From CAYOVG01 sp964407285 (lineage in GTDB: Bacteria; Desulfobacterota; Syntrophobacteria; Syntrophobacterales; Syntrophobacteraceae), in the NCBI GenBank assembly GCA_964407285.1, contig CAYOVG010000105.1, forward strand, positions 1-18,685: DNA of 18,685 nt, read 5' to 3'. Positions 1-7,074 of this stretch are shown here, in pieces (within the stretch, counting starts at the first letter, position 1; the number at the start of each line of letters is the position of its first letter). The notes below the pieces were generated by a model. The model was not told the origin of the DNA and ran no database searches. It saw only the letters and a program-made list of their open reading frames with translations. The translations under genes were made by a program, and so were the position numbers.

Positions 1-474
1 GCGTGGTCCGCTCTGGGGGTTGAGACGCGGTTTCGGGGCGTGAATCTGTCGCCGGGCAGGAACAGCGCGCTGGGGGTGAAAGGCGACCGGGTCTTCTTCG
101 CCCTTTCCGGAAATCCCTGGGGGGCGCGGGTGGCGTTCGAGGAGCTCATCAGCCCGCTCCTGTGGAAGTGGCAGGGCCTGGAACCGGATCATGTCCCGTA
201 TATCGAGGCTTCACTGGCGGGGGAGAGGATAATGAAGAAAAAGGGCTATTACAGGGCCGTCCACGGCAGGCTGAACCCGGGGACCTCGCCTCCGTCCTTC
301 GTTGCGGCGAAGCCGGGGAAGAACTCCCCCTTTGCCGACCTTGCGGCCTGCCTTGCTTACATCCTCCTGGAACCCGACAGGGCCGAGGCGGAAGTGGGGG
401 ATACCGTTCGGGTGCGTTTTCACGATCTGTCGTTGCTGTCGTTTCTGCATGCGGGACCGGGATGGACGCCGTAG
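1..474 (+). CDS. moeA: Molybdopterin molybdenumtransferase MoeA-like, C-terminal part (5' end outside window)
   Basis: The reading frame is open from the first base, so the gene enters from the left. The 157 visible residues match the end of MoeA. A segment with LGVETRFRGVNLSPGRNSA is followed by the family hallmark SGNPWGARVAFEELISP, which corresponds to the LPGNPVSA.VTFE motif of the MoeA nucleotide-binding domain. A small beta-rich domain IV (roughly the last 70 residues) follows, with the expected SPFADLAACLAYILLEP and EVGDTVRVRF stretches. MoeA inserts molybdenum into adenylylated molybdopterin in the cytoplasm. The motif reads SGNP rather than PGNP, so a tungsten-preferring or divergent paralogue is possible. 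No other molybdenum cofactor gene is visible, and the next gene is unrelated. Confidence 0.85.
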   Translation, partial: AWSALGVETRFRGVNLSPGRNSALGVKGDRVFFALSGNPWGARVAFEELISPLLWKWQGLEPDHVPYIEASLAGERIMKKKGYYRAVHGRLNPGTSPPSFVAAKPGKNSPFADLAACLAYILLEPDRAEAEVGDTVRVRFHDLSLLSFLHAGPGWTP

Positions 475-574
475 TGGAACTCGTGAAGACAGGTTAATGT
501 TGGAAGGTTAGACGAATGATTCAGAAATCGGCAATTACATTGGAACTCCGTATGTACATCATTGAGGGGTCTTT

Positions 575-1219
575 ATGCTGAAGGGAACACCCATCGAAAC
601 GGGATATTATCGCTTCCTACAACGTTATATGGTCCCGAAGCTCATTCAGCTCAAGCTGGAGCCGAACCATATAACCATCATAGGCCTTATCACCAGCGTT
701 ATTGCCGGAATTTCCTTTGCTTTCAGTCCATTCGCGGGAGGACTGCTCACCTGGCTCACAGGTCTGCTCGACACGCTGGACGGTTCCGTCGCCCGAACAA
801 CGGGACAGGAAAAGCAATTCGGCGCTTTTCTCGATTCCGTGCTCGACCGGTACACGGAACTGGTCATTTACCTGGGCATCTGGTTCTATTTCTACCGCGA
901 GGGATATAGCGGCCCACTTCTGTCGGTCGTGGTGCTGCTCATGCTTTTCGGTTCTCTGATGGTCAGCTATACGCGAGCGCGAGCCGAGGGACTGGGGCAG
1001 CGTTGCCTCGTCGGTTTGCTCCAGAGAGGGGAAAGGATCATACTCATCGGCCTAGCCGGGGTCCTCAACCCGTTCGTGAACAGGCTGCTGTGGACTCCGG
1101 ACAGTCGATGGCTTCAGGATATTACGTTGCTGGTCACGTTGCTGATTCTGGTCATCGGAACGAATTTCACGGCCCTATGGAGGTTCTTGCACGTTCTCAA
1201 CAACCTGCGCCGCCGGTAG
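575..1219 (+). CDS. CDP-alcohol phosphatidyltransferase family membrane protein
   Basis: This 214-residue integral membrane enzyme joins a CDP-linked lipid or alcohol to a second alcohol and releases CMP, a step in phospholipid head-group synthesis. The complete family signature is present: D66, D69-G70, A73-R74, G83, D87 and D91, in the pattern DxxDGxxAR(8)GxxxDxxxD. The four aspartates bind the metal and the CDP group. Hydrophobic segments flank the motif (about 33-63, 92-125, 140-160 and 180-205). A GAGGGG ribosome site lies 8 bases before the ATG. Phosphatidylglycerophosphate, phosphatidylserine or phosphatidylinositol-type synthases all fit; the sequence alone does not choose the acceptor. 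The gene stands alone between the moeA end and a reverse-strand regulator. Confidence 0.9.
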   Translation: MLKGTPIETGYYRFLQRYMVPKLIQLKLEPNHITIIGLITSVIAGISFAFSPFAGGLLTWLTGLLDTLDGSVARTTGQEKQFGAFLDSVLDRYTELVIYLGIWFYFYREGYSGPLLSVVVLLMLFGSLMVSYTRARAEGLGQRCLVGLLQRGERIILIGLAGVLNPFVNRLLWTPDSRWLQDITLLVTLLILVIGTNFTALWRFLHVLNNLRRR

Positions 1220-1308
1220 CGGGGGGCTCCCGGCATGCTCCTGAAAAAGCCGGGATGCGAACCGGCCGAAAAACTTGAGGATACCTGTACATATACGGGT
1301 CGCTCGCC

Positions 1309-1773
1309 TTACTGCGGGGTTTCGATCTTCTTCAGTATAATGCCGTCGTCTTCTCTATAGATCTCGAAGGAATCTCCCACCGTGAATCCGAGCTGTTCGA
1401 TGAGCAGGGCCCGGTTGAGGGTGATGCTTCCACTCTGGCCGATGGTTCTGAAGTTGGGGGTCTTGATGACCACCGCAGGTACCGACGTCACCGGAGAGGC
1501 CGGCTTTTCCCTGCGGCGCACGACCGGCTTGGGCTGATTCGGAAGCGGGACCGCGGCTACCGGAACGGGTTTCACCACGACGGCGGGTTGCGCGGGTTTG
1601 CTGAAATCGACTTCCGGAATTTCTCCCAGTTCCATCAGTCCTTGGAGATAGAGGTCCTGCACCTCGCTTTTGAACCTGATTCCGAACAGCTTCTGAACCG
1701 ACTCGAGAGTTCGTCCGTTCCTCACCTCGTTCACAACCAGCTTGGGATCTATGTTCTTATACTCGACCTGCAT
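1309..1773 (-). CDS. AbrB/SpoVT-type regulator with an extra N-terminal domain
   Basis: The protein has 154 residues. Residues about 107-150 form a SpoVT-AbrB swapped-hairpin DNA-binding domain (RTIGQSGSITLNRALLIEQLGF, then VGDSFEIYREDDGIILKK). This fold binds DNA as a dimer and is used by AbrB regulators and MazE-type antitoxins. The first 57 residues look like a separate small helical domain with NGRTLESVQKLFGIRFKSEVQDLYLQGL, possibly helix-turn-helix-like. A Pro/Val-rich linker (about 59-105) joins the two. AGGAAAGGA upstream of the ATG is a good ribosome site. No toxin gene is adjacent, so a free-standing transcription factor is more likely than an antitoxin. The targets are unknown. A palindrome about 50 bases upstream of the start may be its own operator. 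Confidence 0.8.
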   Translation of the reverse strand: MQVEYKNIDPKLVVNEVRNGRTLESVQKLFGIRFKSEVQDLYLQGLMELGEIPEVDFSKPAQPAVVVKPVPVAAVPLPNQPKPVVRRREKPASPVTSVPAVVIKTPNFRTIGQSGSITLNRALLIEQLGFTVGDSFEIYREDDGIILKKIETPQ

Positions 1774-1823
1774 TTGCGTTCCTTTCCTGTTGGTTTTGTT
1801 TTTGTAGATTTGCGTTTTTCATA

Positions 1824-1841
1824 TTACTGAGTAACCGGTAA
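1824..1841. promoter_or_regulatory. Overlapping palindromes upstream of the AbrB-type gene
   Basis: TTACTGAGTAA is a perfect 11-bp inverted repeat (TTACT-G-AGTAA), followed at once by ACCGGT and a second GTAA. It lies about 50 bases before the start codon of the reverse-strand AbrB-type gene. On that strand the palindrome overlaps a possible -10 box (TAATAT). The position fits an operator for autoregulation, but this is inferred from symmetry and position only. Confidence 0.35.
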
Positions 1842-2486
1842 TAAACTGTGTCGGTTGCGGACCGGAGGATCGGGTATGGTCCGCTATGGGGATAGCGCCC
1901 GTCTTACCCGTATCTGTACTTATCCCGGACGGTTGGATATAGGGCGGTAAAATCTCTCATAAAATCAGCCTCGCGACCGGCTGTATGACTCCGTAAGCGC
2001 CGGTACACCCGGTCCGCCGCTGCCGTGCGGCATTCCGCGCTCCGGCAGTGGAGATATACATGGGACATGCTTTCCACATTCGTTATACAGTTCCACATTG
2101 TGCATGCAGGTCAGGTATAAGCCTGAGATTACTGCGGATACACCACCGCGCTCCCGAGGCGTCCGGATCGCCGCTCTTTGATCCCGTACAAACGAGCATC
2201 AAAGCCACCGGACTCATATTGACGCACCTGTCTGTCTGCAATGATTAGCGCCCGTGCGATTGCCTTGTAAGGCCGCATCCGGCAAATTCATTCAAAGAAG
2301 TTTTCAACCGGGGAGACCACGGGGATCAGAAAGGAAAAACCTACGTCCCCATTTAAGTGCGGTCATCTTATGCATTACGCCTTCTCATCGTAATCGAGGA
2401 CCGCCTGATGCCTGCTACAGCCGATCATCCGTTGCGTAGCTGAAGATCTTTCCTGGAGTTGACGCAGCGGGATAGTGCTTACTGCC

Positions 2487-2503
2487 AAAAGAGCGTTACG
2501 CTC
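2487..2503 (-). terminator. Small terminator-like hairpin with T tract, reverse strand
   Basis: Read on the reverse strand, GAGCG-TAA-CGCTC forms a five-pair stem followed by TTTT, the layout of an intrinsic terminator. The 3' arm can also pair, as AACGCTCTT, with an AAGAGCGTT copy at 2531-2539, a perfect nine-pair alternative, so the two folds exclude each other. A TTGACA box (2563-2568, reverse) lies just upstream, with TAGCTT at 17 bases as a poor -10 box. The stem is short and no gene on this strand ends nearby. Confidence 0.3.
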
Positions 2504-2654
2504 GACTCTCAAGATCATGACGATTACAGGAACGCTCTTAAGCTAAAAAAAGATCCTCGTCCTGTCAAGACCATAATGACGATTTTCACAAATTTTCTTG
2601 AAATTTTCGCTCCAATTGACTGACGGCTAACCCGATGTTACTCTCGAACGGCCC

Positions 2655-3722
2655 CTACACGGACTTTTTGACGATCTCGCTAACCCGGCGCGTCAATACA
2701 ACAACGCGCTCCGCATCCGCTTCGCTGAGAGTGCCGCAACCGCAACTGGGAGTGAACAGGGAATGAGATACTACAACTTCAAAAGGCAACTCGGGGCTTG
2801 TGATTTTCCTGGCGTATTCTTCCCAGCGATCCGCCAGAGATTCCGCGGTTTCCCGCTGTATGGCGGCTGGGTCTCCCGTGGGAACGATTCCCCAGGCAAT
2901 CACGCCTCCCCGACCGATGAACCGGGCGATAGCATCCTTATACATCGAAAAAATCTCAAAGTAATTGTAAGCATCAAAATTTATTATATCAATGGCAGAA
3001 TCGAATGTAAGGTTCCAATCGGTATTGGCGCAGACATGGACTCCCGCCATGGCTCCCGCGGCATGGATGGCGTCCGCGACCTCGTTGAGGATGCCATGCA
3101 CCAGTTCCGCCGATATACTGATGAAGGCCGAAGAGCCGAACCCTGCAAGGGCTGGTTCATCCATAAAACAAATAACCGGAAATCCTAGCGATTTCAACTG
3201 AGAAATTTGCCACATGGCCTTATATGCGAGATGTTTGACCACCACGTCCCGCAGTCGCTCATCGTAAACGAGCGCACGCTCCCGCTGGTCCGTCATGCCG
3301 GTGAGCAGCGTGAACGGTCCGACGATCTGACCCTTTACCGCCCGGCAATGCGGAGCTCCTTCCCGCATCCTTTCCAGGAATGCGCGAAAAGTCCTCCCCG
3401 TCTCCTCTCCCATCTTGAATCTCGACGCATCGATGTCCCGCGCGCCCGCCTCGACCTCCAGGTATTCCTCGTAGAAGGAAAGGAGTTCCCGCTCGAATTC
3501 CGGCGTGTCCGTGTGAAGAATGTTGCGGCCCTCCGAGGTTTCGTAACCGGGCAGCCCTTCCGAATACTGGACCATCATCTGTTCGGCCCTGGATGCGGCA
3601 ATTTGGGGCCAAACCGGGATTTCGGAAATCTCTCCGATAATCAAGTCTATAACTTTCTGCCTGTTCCCGTGCGGCATACTGCCGATCAGGGTCGCGGATG
3701 CGGAAGCTTTCCATTCCTGCAT
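2655..3722 (-). CDS. MetE-like (cobalamin-independent methionine synthase C-terminal type) methyltransferase
   Basis: The 355-residue protein is a single UROD/MetE-type barrel, about half the length of classical MetE, with no N-terminal duplicate domain. It opens with SATLIGSMPHGN, typical of short MetE homologues. Zinc ligands of the MetE type are present: H229 and C231 (GVHVCANTDWN) and C327 in SCGCGT. C329 is an additional cysteine. The glutamate ligand of MetE is not obvious, although D250 and E256 lie in the right stretch (NFDAYNYFE). CFMDEPAL at 185-192 matches the core strand. Classical MetE moves a methyl group from methyltetrahydrofolate triglutamate to homocysteine; short forms are known that use a methylated corrinoid protein instead, and that is plausible here. 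The donor cannot be read from the sequence. AGGAGGA lies 5 bases before the ATG. Confidence 0.8.
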   Translation of the reverse strand: MQEWKASASATLIGSMPHGNRQKVIDLIIGEISEIPVWPQIAASRAEQMMVQYSEGLPGYETSEGRNILHTDTPEFERELLSFYEEYLEVEAGARDIDASRFKMGEETGRTFRAFLERMREGAPHCRAVKGQIVGPFTLLTGMTDQRERALVYDERLRDVVVKHLAYKAMWQISQLKSLGFPVICFMDEPALAGFGSSAFISISAELVHGILNEVADAIHAAGAMAGVHVCANTDWNLTFDSAIDIINFDAYNYFEIFSMYKDAIARFIGRGGVIAWGIVPTGDPAAIQRETAESLADRWEEYARKITSPELPFEVVVSHSLFTPSCGCGTLSEADAERVVVLTRRVSEIVKKSV

Positions 3723-4045
3723 GTCGGTCCTCCTCGAGTCACCACCATCGTCGTTATGGGGAAAATCCGGTTACAAGCACGAGTTGCCCTGGAGAAGCGC
3801 ATCCACCATTTTGCAGTGTATGCGCCACACCTACGAAATGGTCTTAGAACGTAAAATACTATTAATGCACGATCAACTCCGTTGAAAGCGAAATAATCCG
3901 TCGGGCGGCGAAGGGCTTATAGCACGAAGCCGCTCCAAAAGTACAGTAGTAGAATTAGAATTCGATTGCTTTTTATTCTTTTGATGCTCTAAAAGAAATC
4001 CTGGACTATGGGTATCCGGGTTTTCCCTTAGATGGAGGAGAGATT
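3723..4045. other. Divergent promoter region between the MetE-like and purH-type genes
   Basis: These 323 bases separate two genes read away from each other, so both promoters should lie here. The part from about 3840 to 4010 is AT-rich. A loose forward candidate is TTGCTT with TAAAAG 18 bases on (about 3965-3995). The GGAGGAG at 4034-4040 is the ribosome site of the forward gene. A small hairpin (GGCTT 3914-3918 with AAGCC 3927-3931) is visible. I recognise no riboswitch (cobalamin, SAM or purine) in either direction. Confidence 0.4.
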
Positions 4046-5338
4046 ATGGCCGACGATTTGAAGAAGATGTACCGCACGGTAATGGAGGACCACTTTCCGG
4101 AATCCCTTCGCATAAGCTTCGGCGATCAGGAGCTTGTCTACAAAAAGCGGACGTGGAAGTTTCCGGATTCCAAGACCGGAGAACTTATCGAGAAGGGGTT
4201 GCGTTACGGGGAAAATCCCGGGCAGGAAGCGGCCCTCTACGAACTGGTCGGAGGACAAAACCTCGTGCTCGGCGATTGCCGCTTCATCGAACCCGGCAAG
4301 GGACTCGTGAGCGCCGTCCGCGAGGAGGATATGCTGCAGGAAGGCAAGCATCCGGGCAAGATCAATCTGACGGACCTGGATAACGGTCTCAATATCATCA
4401 AGTATCTCATGAAGAAGCCTGCCGCCGCTATCCTCAAGCACAACAATCCGTCGGGCGTGGCGTACGGAAAAACCCTGGCGGAAGCGTACGGGCGGGCCAA
4501 CCGTGCGGACAGGATCGCGGCCTTCGGCGGCTGCCTGGTTCTCAATCGTCCCCTGGACAAGGAGACCGCCCGACTAGTTTCCGAAAACTACCTGGAAGTG
4601 GTGGCGGCCCCGGATTTCGAGGAAGGTTCGCTGGACATCCTGAAGAAGAGCGCTAATCTGAGGATTATCCAGGTTGCCGCAATAGATCGCCTGGCGGAAT
4701 ATGTTTCCATGCGCTTCGTGGATTTCAAGTCTCTGATCGACGGAGGGCTGATCGTCCAGCAGTCGCCTCTCAACAAGATAAGAGAAGCGAAAGATTTTAC
4801 GCTGCCGGAAGTGACTCATGACGGCAAAGTATACCGGATCGAGAGGAAGCCTACCGAAAGCGAACTCGAGGACCTTCTTTTCGGGTGGTTCGTGGAGCAG
4901 GGGGTCAGCTCCAACTCCGTGCTTTACGTGAAGGATGAGTGCACCGTGGGAATCGGCACCGGAGAGCAGGACCGCGTGGGAGTGGCCGAAATCGCTGTTT
5001 TCAAAGCCTATCAGAAGTATGCCGACGCCCTGTGCTTCGAGCGCTACCGGATCTCGTACAAGGAACTGGAACTGGCCGTGGAGCGTGGGGAGCGTCCCCT
5101 GGAGCAGAAGGAGGAAATCGATGCGCAAACCAACGAGGCCAAAGGCGGCCTGAAGGGAGCTTCAATGGTTTCCGATGCGTTCTTCCCGTTTCGGGACGGC
5201 GTGGACGTGGGAATCCGCCAGGGGATCTCGGCCATCGTGCAGCCGGGAGGCTCGCTACGGGATTGGGAAGTGATCGAAGCCTGCAACGAAGCCGGTGTTA
5301 CGATGGTGCTTACCGGTCAGCGGGCGTTCAAGCATTAG
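4046..5338 (+). CDS. purH: Stand-alone AICAR formyltransferase (PurH without the IMP cyclohydrolase domain)
   Basis: The 430-residue cytoplasmic enzyme adds a formyl group from 10-formyl-tetrahydrofolate to AICAR, the second-last step of purine synthesis. It shows the AICARFT signatures LRYGENPGQEAALY (52-65), ILKHNNPSGVAYG (129-141, with the catalytic pair K131-H132), SDAFFPFRDGVDVG and AIVQPGGSLRDWEVIEACNE, and ends in TGQRAFKH. Classical PurH is about 510-530 residues because an N-terminal methylglyoxal-synthase-like cyclohydrolase domain precedes these motifs. Here only about 45 residues precede RYGENP, and they do not resemble that domain. IMP cyclohydrolase must be encoded elsewhere. 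GGAGGAG precedes the ATG by 5 bases. The gene is divergent from the MetE-like gene; both use one-carbon units, which may be chance. Confidence 0.9.
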   Translation: MADDLKKMYRTVMEDHFPESLRISFGDQELVYKKRTWKFPDSKTGELIEKGLRYGENPGQEAALYELVGGQNLVLGDCRFIEPGKGLVSAVREEDMLQEGKHPGKINLTDLDNGLNIIKYLMKKPAAAILKHNNPSGVAYGKTLAEAYGRANRADRIAAFGGCLVLNRPLDKETARLVSENYLEVVAAPDFEEGSLDILKKSANLRIIQVAAIDRLAEYVSMRFVDFKSLIDGGLIVQQSPLNKIREAKDFTLPEVTHDGKVYRIERKPTESELEDLLFGWFVEQGVSSNSVLYVKDECTVGIGTGEQDRVGVAEIAVFKAYQKYADALCFERYRISYKELELAVERGERPLEQKEEIDAQTNEAKGGLKGASMVSDAFFPFRDGVDVGIRQGISAIVQPGGSLRDWEVIEACNEAGVTMVLTGQRAFKH

Positions 5339-5348
5339 AGAGCTTCCG

Positions 5349-5375
5349 GCCGGCCGCCGAATGTCCGCGGCCGGC
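5349..5375. terminator. Hairpin between convergent genes
   Basis: GCCGGCCGC at 5349-5357 pairs perfectly with GCGGCCGGC at 5367-5375 around a nine-base loop. It sits 11 bases after the stop of the forward purH-type gene and 9 bases before the stop of the reverse gene, so it can stop transcription from both sides. There is no T tract, so it may be a transcript-end stabiliser rather than a full intrinsic terminator. Confidence 0.6.
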
Positions 5376-5384
5376 AAGGGGCCC

Positions 5385-6422
5385 TCATCTGTTGAGAAAA
5401 CTGAACATCAAGGCTCGAATCCGGTTCAGCACCTCCAGTTTCTCGACCGGTACGACTTTTATCTTGAGCGCATCGGTGAAGGGCTTGAGCACATCGCGCA
5501 CTTCTTCCTTGGATACGAGTATCTCTTCCGGCAAGGCGCCCACTCTCTCCATCAGCTCCACAAACTCTCTTCGCAACTCCGACCGGTAGTTCGCACCCGT
5601 TGAAATGGTGGTGCCGAGGACAAGACCGGAACGGTGGCTTACGAAAAGGGTCACGTAAGGGTAGACGGGCCGCTCTCTTCCCTCCTGGACCGGTGTGGGA
5701 GAATAGAAGAAATCGATCTCGACGGGTTCGCCGCGGGCGGGGTTTTTCTTTTTGATCTTTTGCAGTCGAATTTCATCAATCGCGCCGGCCGACGGGTCGT
5801 CATCCGATTTCGCGGGCAGGGGCGCGGGGGCCTGTTGCTCGTTTTCCCATGAAAGCCCTTTTCCGTCCTTTCTGGGAACTCTGACCAGGTAAAGTCCCTT
5901 CTTGCGAGGGCGGTAGATCAGGTCCTTGCCGGCTTTGACGAGGAGAGCCACCTCCCGGGTCTGCCGCAGGGCGTGGGTCAGGAATACCGCTTCGGGCGCG
6001 GTGAGGTACCACGGATGGTATCCGGGCAGGTAGCTTCTGAATTCGGGCCATGCGCTCCGGCCTCTGAATCTGAGGCCGAGTTCCCTTATCACTTTCATGT
6101 CCCGGCTTTGCAGGACTTTTCTGCTCTCGAAGGACGCCATCAGGCATTTCTGAGTGTATATCATATCATCCGGGGCGCTTTTTCCCGCCTGGACCTTCAG
6201 ATAACCGTTCAATCCCTCTGCGCCGAGATAAACCGCCAGCGCGTATAGCTCCCCCAGCGCACCCATTACCGAGCAGTACCCCGTTTCGCCGGTATCCGGG
6301 TCCTGGACGCCGAAGATGTCCGAATCGTACATCCACTCCCAGGCTTTGATCTTCTTGAATTCGGCTGCCGCCTCGTAGAGCGCTTTCCACTGTTCCAGGG
6401 ATGGTGCTGGATCATCCGTCAT
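5385..6422 (-). CDS. Two-domain protein of unknown function (resembles DUF7309 + DUF6930)
   Basis: The protein has 345 residues with no signal peptide or membrane segment, so it is probably cytoplasmic. The N-terminal half (about 8-185) has WKALYEAAAEFKKIKAWEWM, DIFGVQDPDTGETGYCSVMGALGE and LAVYLGAEGLNGYL. This is the pattern I recall for DUF7309. A charged linker with polar and Pro/Ala-rich sequence (about 186-240) leads to a C-terminal domain (PVYPYVTLFVSHRSGLVLGTT, then a terminal helix) of the DUF6930 type. The function of both is unknown to me. The assignments rest on remembered motif style, not a search. GGGAG lies 7 bases before the ATG. Tandem 11-bp repeats sit just upstream. Confidence 0.75.
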   Translation of the reverse strand: MTDDPAPSLEQWKALYEAAAEFKKIKAWEWMYDSDIFGVQDPDTGETGYCSVMGALGELYALAVYLGAEGLNGYLKVQAGKSAPDDMIYTQKCLMASFESRKVLQSRDMKVIRELGLRFRGRSAWPEFRSYLPGYHPWYLTAPEAVFLTHALRQTREVALLVKAGKDLIYRPRKKGLYLVRVPRKDGKGLSWENEQQAPAPLPAKSDDDPSAGAIDEIRLQKIKKKNPARGEPVEIDFFYSPTPVQEGRERPVYPYVTLFVSHRSGLVLGTTISTGANYRSELRREFVELMERVGALPEEILVSKEEVRDVLKPFTDALKIKVVPVEKLEVLNRIRALMFSFLNR

Positions 6423-6454
6423 GATTCGTCTCCCGGCGCCGGAGTCTTGGAATA

Positions 6455-6476
6455 ACCATATTCATACCGTATTCAT
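6455..6476. repeat. Tandem 11-bp repeat upstream of the unknown two-domain gene
   Basis: ACCATATTCAT is followed directly by ACCGTATTCAT, and a further TCAT comes after that. The unit differs at one base and is repeated at one helical turn. It lies 33 bases before the start codon of the reverse-strand gene, where an operator could sit. No protein can be named for it. Confidence 0.4.
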
Positions 6477-6900
6477 TCATGATATCTGATGCGGATACTG
6501 ATGGAATCTTATAGCATGTTCCGCGGGAAGTTAATAGAACTTCGTTGTATTCGGCCGATAAATGCAATATACCCTCTGCTGGAGAGTGGATAAGAGTGAA
6601 GTGGTCCTCACGGAATCAATGGACTCGATTGAAATAATCACGGTCGGCCTCCATTGCAATTCATGCCCTCATGACTACTATTTCAAAGGACAACGTGACG
6701 CAGAAACCTTCAGATGAACCAAAGGCGTTCCCGTAAGCGGAATTGCTTCACGACCGGCCGGATATTCCGTCAATAGTTATTGAAGGCGATTTCGAGATTT
6801 CGATGGGAGCGTCGTGGATGCGCTCATTACGTTTTTCGGTTCTCGGGGAGTATTGGTCCATGGGCAATGAGCTACGTTTCGGTCGGTGCGAACTCCGTCG

Positions 6901-6939
6901 CCGTTCGCTCTCGCGAGAGATATCGAGCGGCGCGAACGG
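6901..6939. repeat. Inverted repeat with an internal perfect palindrome
   Basis: CCGTTCGC (6901-6908) is the exact reverse complement of GCGAACGG (6932-6939). Between and overlapping them, CTCTCGCGAGAG (6908-6919) is a perfect 12-bp palindrome. The set lies about 140 bases before the HtrA start. It could be a regulator site or a leader RNA fold; nothing in the sequence decides this. Confidence 0.4.
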
Positions 6940-7074
6940 ATGTGGCGCGGCCGAAACGATAATCAGCGCCGACTCATGTATTAGCGGCGTCCGCGTCCAT
7001 AGTCGCGCATGCTGATGCCGGAAGCCGGAACCTGCAACTGCAAACCGTAACTCTAAAATCACAAAGGAGCACGC

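Larger units (their letters stand above)
1774..2654. other. Long intergenic region without a convincing gene (about 880 bases)
   Basis: The region lies between the starts/ends of two reverse-strand genes. The short open frames in it (for example 1904-2098 reverse and 2254-2439 forward) have no ribosome site of note and no recognisable domain. Base composition falls towards AT near 2540-2640. I see no tRNA, riboswitch or transposon end. Apart from the palindromes at 1824-1841 and the small hairpin near 2487-2503, nothing in it could be identified. It may be a decayed gene or a place where an element once sat. Confidence 0.5.
6423..7074. other. Divergent intergenic region upstream of the HtrA gene (652 bases)
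   Basis: The region separates the unknown reverse gene from the forward protease gene and should hold both promoters. I see tandem 11-bp repeats at 6455-6476 and inverted repeats at 6901-6939. Short open frames at 6743-7015 and 6748-7062 are not gene-like. AAAGGAG at 7063-7069 is the ribosome site of the protease gene. No clear sigma-70 or heat-shock-type promoter could be fixed. Confidence 0.45.

Noticed and set aside
1229..1254. CCCGGC/GCCGGG hairpin after the phosphatidyltransferase gene
   Set aside because: The stem is only six pairs around a 14-base loop and no T tract follows, so it is too weak to call a terminator.
3723..4045. A cobalamin, SAM or purine riboswitch between the MetE-like and purH-type genes
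   Set aside because: The place is attractive, but none of the conserved core sequences of these riboswitches could be found on either strand.
7027..7057. A sigma-E-like pair, GGAACCT and TCTAAA, just before the HtrA gene
   Set aside because: The spacing (18 bases) is long, and a start from it would fall inside the ribosome binding site, leaving no usable leader.
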